Part shown: positions 22,598 through 27,853 of the stretch, in pieces
Layout of the letters: each line of letters begins with the position of its first letter
Numbering within the stretch: the first letter of the stretch is position 1
Assembly: GCA_031549485.1 (NCBI GenBank)
Contig: JAVBPR010000031.1
Span: forward strand, 1 to 27,853
Direction: 5' to 3'
Source of the DNA: JAVBPR01 sp031549485
GTDB taxonomy: Bacteria; Bacillota; Clostridia; Oscillospirales; Feifaniaceae
DNA length: 27,853 bases
The notes under the pieces: model-generated
Seen by the model: the letters and a program-made list of their open reading frames with translations, nothing else
Told to the model about the DNA's origin: nothing
Databases searched by the model: none
Translations under genes and position numbers: made by a program

Positions 22598-23962
22598 ATG
22601 GCGGCTAAAAATATTTATGTTTGCTCCGAATGCGGGCATAATTCGGCAAAATGGCTTGGAAAATGCCCCGCGTGTGGGGAGTGGGACACTTTTAGCGAGG
22701 AAACGGTTGTCAAAACTCCTCAAAATAAAAGGACGAGCTATGCCGTTTCCGCCGAACCGGAAAAAATCGGCGCTATCGAGCTTTCGGACGAAATGCGCTA
22801 TAAAACAGGTATCGGCGAGCTTGACCGGGTTTTCGGCGGCGGCGTTGTAAAGGGTTCTGTCGTCTTAATCAGCGGTGATCCGGGTATAGGCAAAAGCACG
22901 ATTTTATTGCAAATTTGTGAATATCTCGGCAAAAATTTAAAGATTTTATATGTTTCGGGGGAAGAATCCGCAAGCCAGATAAAACTTCGAAGCAAACGCC
23001 TTTCGGTAAACGCTGAAAACTTATTTGTAATGAGCGAGACATCGATTGACGCAGTACTGTCAGCAATCGAAAAAACCGCGCCTCAGATTGTTATAATAGA
23101 TTCAATTCAAACGATGCAGAGCAGCGAAGTAAGCTCGATTCCGGGAAGCATAACACAAGTCAAGGAGTGTGCGCGCGCAATAATAGAAATGTCAAAATCG
23201 GGCGATATAACAACTTTTATGGTCGGGCACGTCAACAAAGAGGGAACGATAGCCGGGCCGAAAGTACTTGAGCATATGGTCGATACAGTGCTTTATTTTG
23301 AGGGCGACAAAAGTTTAAATTACAGGCTTTTGCGAGCTACAAAAAACCGATACGGCTCAACAAACGAAATAGGTATGTTCGAGATGCAAAGCACCGGCCT
23401 TATCGAGGTTGAAAACCCTTCCGAAACGCTTCTTTCTGGAAAACCTCAGGGAGTGCCGGGGAGTTGCGCGATTTGCGTTATCGAAGGAACGCGCCCGATT
23501 TTAGCCGAAGTTCAGGCGCTTGCGGCGAAAACGATTTATCCGGTTGCCAAACGCACGGTGACCGGAATAGAATTCAACCGTCTTTCTATGCTCATAGCTG
23601 TGCTTGAAAAAAGGCTGATGATGAATTTTGCCGGTTTTGACGTTTTTGTTAACGTTATCGGCGGCCTTAGAATAAGCGAGCCTTCCTGTGATGCGGCGAC
23701 GGCTATCGCGCTTGCTTCGAGCTATCGGGATATTCCTGTGGATGATAAATTAATTGCAATAGGCGAGGTCGGCCTTGCGGGAGAGCTTCGCTCGGTACGC
23801 GGAATTGAGCTGCAAATTGCCGAGGCGGTCAGGCTCGGTTTTGACAAAATAATTATTCCTTATCATAATAAAATCAGCATAAATCCGAAGGGGGCAAAGG
23901 TTTTTCCGGTCAAAAATATCGGACAAGCTTTAAGCATCGCTCTTGACAAAAAATTAAACTGA
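22598..23962 (+). CDS. radA: DNA repair protein RadA
   Basis: The 454-residue product is a RecA-like ATPase that helps branch migration in recombination. An N-terminal zinc finger has Cys9, Cys12, Cys23 and Cys26. Walker A GDPGIGKS is at about 93-100 and Walker B VIIDSIQTM at about 165-173. The RadA-specific motif KNRYG is at about 249-253 (usually KNRFG). A Lon-protease-like C-terminal domain follows (IGEVGLAGELRSV). AGGGAAG precedes the ATG at 22598. Confidence 0.97.
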   Translation: MAAKNIYVCSECGHNSAKWLGKCPACGEWDTFSEETVVKTPQNKRTSYAVSAEPEKIGAIELSDEMRYKTGIGELDRVFGGGVVKGSVVLISGDPGIGKSTILLQICEYLGKNLKILYVSGEESASQIKLRSKRLSVNAENLFVMSETSIDAVLSAIEKTAPQIVIIDSIQTMQSSEVSSIPGSITQVKECARAIIEMSKSGDITTFMVGHVNKEGTIAGPKVLEHMVDTVLYFEGDKSLNYRLLRATKNRYGSTNEIGMFEMQSTGLIEVENPSETLLSGKPQGVPGSCAICVIEGTRPILAEVQALAAKTIYPVAKRTVTGIEFNRLSMLIAVLEKRLMMNFAGFDVFVNVIGGLRISEPSCDAATAIALASSYRDIPVDDKLIAIGEVGLAGELRSVRGIELQIAEAVRLGFDKIIIPYHNKISINPKGAKVFPVKNIGQALSIALDKKLN

Positions 23963-24007
23963 TGTGAAAATTATAATAATAAAATTTTAAAATATAGGGA
24001 GATTAAA

Positions 24008-24661
24008 ATGAGATTTTTCATCGACACCGCCAATGTAAACGAAATCAAAGACGCATACGATATGGGCGTTATCTCGGGCGTTACGACCAACCCGTCCATC
24101 ATCGCAAAAGAAGGCAAATCATTCAAAACCGCTGTAAAAGAAATAACTGATATTATAGGCAAGGAAAACTATATTTTTGCCGAGGTTATTTCGCTTGAGG
24201 CGGATGGCATGGTTGCCGAGGGCAGAGAGCTTGTTAAACTTCACAGCAAAGTCGTTGTCAAAATCCCGATGTGCAAAGAGGGAATAAAAGCGGTTTCGAT
24301 TTTATCAAAAGAGGGGATTAACACTTGTGTAACTCTTATTTTCTCGGCAGGACAGGCTCTCCTTGCGGCTATGGCAGGCGCTACTTATGTCGCTCCGTTT
24401 GTCGGCAGGGTTGACGATATCGGCTGGAACGGCTGTGCGCTTATAGCTGAAATATCAGAAATGTTTGCCATGCAGGATATCGACACACAGCTTGTTGTCG
24501 CTTCGACAAGAAATCCTGTTCACATTATTGAAATCGCGAAAGCTGGCGCGGATATCGCTACAATTCCTTACGGCGTCATTATGCAGCTTATCAATCATCC
24601 GCTTACAACAAACGGCCTTGAAAAGTTCATGAAAGACTGGGAAACCGTTCCGAAAGACTAA
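24008..24661 (+). CDS. fsa: Fructose-6-phosphate aldolase / transaldolase (TalC-Fsa type)
   Basis: The 217-residue product belongs to the short transaldolase subfamily. It opens FFIDTANVNEIKDAYDMGVI and has GVTTNPSIIAKEG. The Schiff-base Lys85 is in VVVKIPM, at the same position as in E. coli FSA, and APFVGRVDDIG and NHPLTTNGLEKF follow. Such proteins act either as true transaldolases of the pentose phosphate pathway or as fructose-6-phosphate aldolases; in organisms lacking other transaldolases the former is likely. AGGGAG precedes the ATG. A terminator follows within 15 nt. Confidence 0.92.
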   Translation: MRFFIDTANVNEIKDAYDMGVISGVTTNPSIIAKEGKSFKTAVKEITDIIGKENYIFAEVISLEADGMVAEGRELVKLHSKVVVKIPMCKEGIKAVSILSKEGINTCVTLIFSAGQALLAAMAGATYVAPFVGRVDDIGWNGCALIAEISEMFAMQDIDTQLVVASTRNPVHIIEIAKAGADIATIPYGVIMQLINHPLTTNGLEKFMKDWETVPKD

Positions 24662-24674
24662 TATTTTTTCAAAT

Positions 24675-24705
24675 AAAAGTTCCGGCAAAAATGCCGGAAC
24701 TTTTT
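24675..24705 (+). terminator. Intrinsic terminator after fsa
   Basis: A 13-bp perfect stem (24675-24687 with 24692-24704; core GTTCCGGCA/TGCCGGAAC), an AAAA loop and a T-run. It ends the upstream unit just before a new promoter. Confidence 0.93.
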
Positions 24706-24717
24706 CTATTATTATTG

Positions 24718-24745
24718 TTGACATGTTAAACCTAAGTGTTATAAT
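24718..24745 (+). promoter_or_regulatory. Strong sigma-A promoter of the deoR-E2-E3 operon
   Basis: Perfect -35 TTGACA (24718-24723) and perfect -10 TATAAT (24740-24745) with a 16-nt spacer. The start would be near 24752. An ATGTTA half-site (24723-24728) overlaps the -35 end and the spacer. Confidence 0.92.
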
Positions 24746-24756
24746 ACAACAAGAGG

Positions 24757-24773
24757 ATGTTAAAAAATAACAT
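24757..24773 (+). promoter_or_regulatory. Candidate operator palindrome in the deoR leader
   Basis: ATGTTA (24757-24762), a 5-nt A spacer and TAACAT (24768-24773) form a perfect inverted repeat just after the expected start. The same hexamer recurs at 24723-24728 inside the promoter. Placement suits autoregulation by the DeoR-family product; that this protein binds it is an inference. Confidence 0.6.
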
Positions 24774-24790
24774 TTTATGACACGGGGGTT

Positions 24791-25552
24791 ATGATGAGTT
24801 ACGACAGGAGAGAACGTATCCGGCAGCTTCTTCAGAAAAATGAAGTTGTGAAAATTAAAGACCTTATGGTCGAATTTCCGAATGTTACAAGTATGACAAT
24901 CAGGCGGGATTTAGCTTATCTTGAAAGCATGGGCGAAATCATATTGGTTCGCGGCGGAGCGCGTGCGTACAAGAAAAATGCAGCCGACGAGGCAGGATAT
25001 TTTCAGCGCGCCGGTGAAAATATCGAAGCTAAAAGACATCTTGCGGAGCTTGCGGTCAAGTTCATCGAGCCCGGCAGGTCGGTTTTTTTGGATTCCGGCT
25101 CGACTATCATGGAAATCGCAAAAATAATGCCCGATTTAAATTTGTCGCTTCTGACAACCGATCCGCTTATCGCCCTGGAAATTGTTAAGCGTTATAATCC
25201 GACGGTAAATCTTATGGGCGGCGTTTTGAGCTACGGAAACCATTCTGTTTCAGGCCTTCAGGCGATAAATTACATAAAAAATTTCAATATCGATATCGCT
25301 TTTATCGTGCCGAGCGCATTTTCACTTGAAAGCGGATTCAGCTGCGGCAACAACAGCGAGTGCGACATAAAGCACTCAATTGTGAAAAAGAGCAGAGAAA
25401 CCTATTTGATTCTCGACAGCAGCAAGTTTGAAAAGAATCTTCCGTTTACCTTTGCACAGCTTGAAGATATCGATGTTTTTATAACCGACAAAAAGCCGGA
25501 CGATAAAATTTGCAAAATTCTTAAAAAACATCAAATAAAACTAATTTATTAA
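24791..25552 (+). CDS. DeoR-family transcriptional regulator
   Basis: The 253-residue product has an N-terminal DeoR winged helix (RRERIRQLLQKNEVVKIKDL, then SMTIRRDLAYLESMG and the wing VRGGA). A C-terminal DeoRC effector domain carries FLDSGSTIMEIA and LLTTDPLIALEI. These regulators usually sense phosphorylated sugars. The ATG at 24791 follows a GGGGG site; a second ATG at 24794 is also possible. It is the first gene behind a strong promoter with a palindrome, and the E2 gene follows after 14 nt, so it may control a 2-oxoacid dehydrogenase operon. This pairing is less usual than a DeoR beside sugar kinases. Confidence 0.92.
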   Translation: MMSYDRRERIRQLLQKNEVVKIKDLMVEFPNVTSMTIRRDLAYLESMGEIILVRGGARAYKKNAADEAGYFQRAGENIEAKRHLAELAVKFIEPGRSVFLDSGSTIMEIAKIMPDLNLSLLTTDPLIALEIVKRYNPTVNLMGGVLSYGNHSVSGLQAINYIKNFNIDIAFIVPSAFSLESGFSCGNNSECDIKHSIVKKSRETYLILDSSKFEKNLPFTFAQLEDIDVFITDKKPDDKICKILKKHQIKLIY

Positions 25553-25566
25553 TATAGGAGGAAAAT

Positions 25567-26811
25567 ATGGCAACACCTGTAATGATGCCGAAAGTCGGAA
25601 TTTCGGTTGAAAGCTGCGTTATCACCAAATGGAACAAGAAAAAAGGAGATAGCGTTGCAGTTGGAGAGGTCCTTTTCACCTTTGAAACCGATAAAAGCAC
25701 CCTTGACGAAGAAGCCACCGTCGCGGGAACCGTATTAGATATTTTCTATGGAGACGGCGACGATGTTCCGTGTATGGCAAATGTTTGCGTTATCGGAAAG
25801 CCGGGCGAAGATATAAGCGCGTTTTTACCTCCTAAAGAAGAGGAAACTCCCGCACCCGCGGAAAAAGCGCCTGAGAGCAAACCGGAGCCGGTTGCCGTAG
25901 CGCCGATAGCAACCAATGCTCCAAAAACAATCGCCGAGCCGCAAGACGGACGCCTTAAAATTTCGCCGAGAGCGAAAGCCCTTGCCGAAAAAGCCGGCGT
26001 CGACCCCCGATTTGCAGGTGCAACAGGCGCGGAAGGCCGAATCTGCGAAGCAGATATCAGAGCGCTTATCGCAAATCCCGTAAGCGCGGCGGAAATGGCG
26101 GCGAAAACCTCGGCACCGAAATCCGCATATATCGATGAAAAATTCAGCGGCATACGCAAAGCAATCGCAAAAAATATGCAGGCTTCGCTTTCAAATATGG
26201 CACAGCTTACGCATAACAGCTCTTTTGATGCCAGCGCGATTCTCGAACTTCGCGCCGCAATAAAAAAAGGCGGCGAAAAAATCGGACTTGCGAATATTAC
26301 CCTTAATGACATCGTCCTTTTTGCTGTTTCGCGCGTTCTTAAAAATCACGCCCATCTTAATTCCAATATGATTGACGACAGCACCTTGAGAATTTTCGAC
26401 AGCGTAAACCTCGGCATGGCGGTTGATACCGACAGAGGACTTATGGTTCCGACGCTATTTGATGCGGACAAAAAGAGCTTAAATGAAATAGCGATAGAAG
26501 CTAAAACTCTCGCAAAAGAATGCCAAAACGGAACAATCAGCCCCGACAAAACAAGGGGAGCAACTTTTACAATCAGCAATTTGGGGATTTTCGGCATCGA
26601 GTCGTTTACCCCTGTAATAAATCCGCCGCAGGTCGGAATTCTTGGCGTTTGCGCCACGACCACAAGGCTTAAACCAAACGGCACGCCGTATCAGGCGATG
26701 GGACTTTCGCTTACATATGACCACCGCGCGCTTGACGGAGCACCTGCTTCCAAATTCCTTAAAGATTTGTGCGATACCCTTGAAAACATAAGTCTTTTGC
26801 TTCTGAAATAA
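25567..26811 (+). CDS. Dihydrolipoamide acyltransferase (E2) of a 2-oxoacid dehydrogenase
   Basis: The 414-residue product has one lipoyl domain (about 1-80) with the lipoylated Lys43 in ETDKS, then an Ala/Pro/Glu-rich linker (about 90-125). A peripheral subunit-binding domain (KISPRAKALAEKAGVDPRF at about 131-149, to about 168) follows, then the catalytic acyltransferase core from about 190. The core ends with the active-site HRALDG (His386, Asp390). It transfers acyl groups to CoA in a pyruvate, acetoin or branched-chain 2-oxoacid dehydrogenase complex; the substrate is set by E1, which is not visible here. AGGAGG precedes the ATG, and the E3 gene follows after 9 nt. Confidence 0.93.
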   Translation: MATPVMMPKVGISVESCVITKWNKKKGDSVAVGEVLFTFETDKSTLDEEATVAGTVLDIFYGDGDDVPCMANVCVIGKPGEDISAFLPPKEEETPAPAEKAPESKPEPVAVAPIATNAPKTIAEPQDGRLKISPRAKALAEKAGVDPRFAGATGAEGRICEADIRALIANPVSAAEMAAKTSAPKSAYIDEKFSGIRKAIAKNMQASLSNMAQLTHNSSFDASAILELRAAIKKGGEKIGLANITLNDIVLFAVSRVLKNHAHLNSNMIDDSTLRIFDSVNLGMAVDTDRGLMVPTLFDADKKSLNEIAIEAKTLAKECQNGTISPDKTRGATFTISNLGIFGIESFTPVINPPQVGILGVCATTTRLKPNGTPYQAMGLSLTYDHRALDGAPASKFLKDLCDTLENISLLLLK

Positions 26812-26820
26812 GGAGGATAT

Positions 26821-27853
26821 ATGGAAATTTATGATTTGATTGTTATCGGCGGCGGACCGGGCGGATATCTCGGTGCCGAAAGGGCAGGCCACGCGGGACT
26901 TAAAACTATGGTAGTTGAAAAACGCGCTCTCGGCGGCGTTTGCCTCAATGAGGGATGTATCCCCTCGAAAGCTCTTTTGAATTCCGCAAAAGCTTTTTAT
27001 TACGCGAGCAGCGGACACGGATACGGTGTTACTGCCGAAAACGCAAAGATAAATCAAAAAGCGGTTATCGAGCGGAAAAATAATGTCGTAAAAACCCTTG
27101 TCGCCGGCGTCGGTATGCAGATGAAGAAAAATCACGTCGATGTTAAGCGTGATGCCGCCGAGATTCTCGGCAAGAGCGCGGAAGGCTTTAAAGTAAAAGT
27201 CGGCAAAGAGGAATTTATAGCAAAAAAACTTCTTATAGCGACTGGTTCCGAAGCAATTGTTCCTCCTATTCCGGGAGTAGCGGAGGGGATAAAGAGCGGA
27301 TTTGTAATGACTAACCGCGAAATTCTTGATTTAACCGAAATCCCGAAAAAACTTACAGTTATTGGCGGCGGCGTTATCGGTCTTGAGATGGCTTCTTATT
27401 TTAATTCGGTGGGAAGCAAGGTGACCGTCGTCGAGATGATGGATAAAATTGCAGGTCCGACCGATAGGGAAATCAGCAATATCCTTCAAAACAACTACGC
27501 TAAAAAAGGCGTTGATTTTAAACTTTCCTGCAAAGTCACCGAAGTTATAAACGGCAAGGTGATTTTTGAAGAAAACGGCAAAACAAGCGAAGTTGCGGCG
27601 GATAAAGTTCTGCTTTCGATAGGCCGCAGGGCGGTTACAACCGGATTCGGTCTTGAAACACTCGGCGTTTTGTGTGACCGCGGCGCTGTTAAAACCGATG
27701 AGCAGATGAAAACAAATATTTCGGGTGTCTATGCCTGCGGCGATGTAAACGGAGTTTCGATGCTTGCACACACGGCTTATCGCGAGGCGGAAGTTGCCGT
27801 TAACAACATGCTCGGCAAAAACGACAGAATGACTTACAACGCAATTCCCGGCG
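26821..27853 (+). CDS. lpdA: Dihydrolipoamide dehydrogenase (E3), partial
   Basis: The window shows the first 344 codons; the gene continues past the edge. The FAD loop IGGGPGGYLGAE starts at about residue 9. The redox disulfide is in GGVCLNEGCIPSK (Cys41, Cys46). The NAD loop VIGGGVIGLEMASYF and the second FAD segment ISGVYACGDVNG follow. E3 reoxidises dihydrolipoamide on the neighbouring E2 with NAD+. There is no N-terminal lipoyl domain. AAGGAGG precedes the ATG with good spacing and abuts the E2 stop. The dimerisation domain with the catalytic His-Glu pair lies outside the window. Confidence 0.95.
   Translation, partial: MEIYDLIVIGGGPGGYLGAERAGHAGLKTMVVEKRALGGVCLNEGCIPSKALLNSAKAFYYASSGHGYGVTAENAKINQKAVIERKNNVVKTLVAGVGMQMKKNHVDVKRDAAEILGKSAEGFKVKVGKEEFIAKKLLIATGSEAIVPPIPGVAEGIKSGFVMTNREILDLTEIPKKLTVIGGGVIGLEMASYFNSVGSKVTVVEMMDKIAGPTDREISNILQNNYAKKGVDFKLSCKVTEVINGKVIFEENGKTSEVAADKVLLSIGRRAVTTGFGLETLGVLCDRGAVKTDEQMKTNISGVYACGDVNGVSMLAHTAYREAEVAVNNMLGKNDRMTYNAIPG

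Noticed and set aside
26479..27771. Minus-strand frames opposite the E2 and E3 genes
   Set aside because: The + strand encodes textbook E2 and E3 motifs through these positions; the antisense frames have no domain or ribosome site.
1..27853. Mobile elements, CRISPR arrays, toxin-antitoxin pairs or defence genes
   Set aside because: I found no transposase, integrase, repeat-spacer pattern or defence-type domain; no direct repeats mark an insertion.

Overview
The window reads as one stretch of chromosome from a low-to-moderate G+C Firmicute. The class is probably Clostridia and perhaps an Oscillospirales-type anaerobe, but that is an inference. The grounds are strong AGGAGG-type Shine-Dalgarno sites, several TTG/GTG starts, sporulation-family proteins (CwlD, a SpoIID-type protein), a lysine riboswitch, YerC, and the xseB-ispA-OLE-oapA-dxs-tlyA-argR-recN gene order known from Firmicutes. 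I see no insertion sequence, prophage, CRISPR array or broken gene. Coding density is high and most genes are housekeeping.

Region 1 (1-11202, + strand) is a long tightly packed run: xseB, ispA, a divergent PAP2-family membrane gene, a gene-free stretch of about 660 bases, oapA, dxs, tlyA, nadK, argR, recN, tyrS and putP, ending at a bidirectional terminator. The gene-free stretch is the highlight. Its position, its length of about 600 nt and the membrane-protein gene directly downstream identify it as an OLE RNA (ornate, large, extremophilic RNA) with its partner OapA. A near-consensus promoter (TTGAAA, 17 nt, extended TAATAT) is placed so that transcription should begin at about 1621. That is the first base of an 11-bp stem (1621-1631 with 2209-2219) that closes the RNA. 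The flanking genes make isoprenoid precursors and prenyl diphosphates (dxs, ispA) and may handle lipid phosphates (PAP2-like).

Region 2 (11213-14718, - strand) is a lysine/diaminopimelate operon: promoter, lysine riboswitch, intrinsic terminator, asd, dapA, dapB, then an unrecognised 121-residue helical protein.

Region 3 (14769-20545, + strand) holds a SpoIID/LytB-type protein with a SPOR-like domain, the queuosine genes queA and tgt, a TrpR-like YerC regulator, a SAM methyltransferase and hslO (Hsp33). The methyltransferase reading frame runs 59 nt into hslO.

Region 4 (20579-21215) is a tRNA cluster: Val(TAC), Asp(GTC), Phe(GAA), Gly(GCC) and, set apart behind its own -10 box, Cys(GCA). 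All five encode CCA.

Region 5 (21319-24705) holds an unrecognised membrane protein, cwlD, radA and a fructose-6-phosphate aldolase/transaldolase gene with a terminator.

Region 6 (24718 to the end) is a DeoR-family regulator with a very good promoter and a palindromic candidate operator, followed by a 2-oxoacid dehydrogenase E2 gene and an E3 gene that runs off the edge. No E1 gene is visible.
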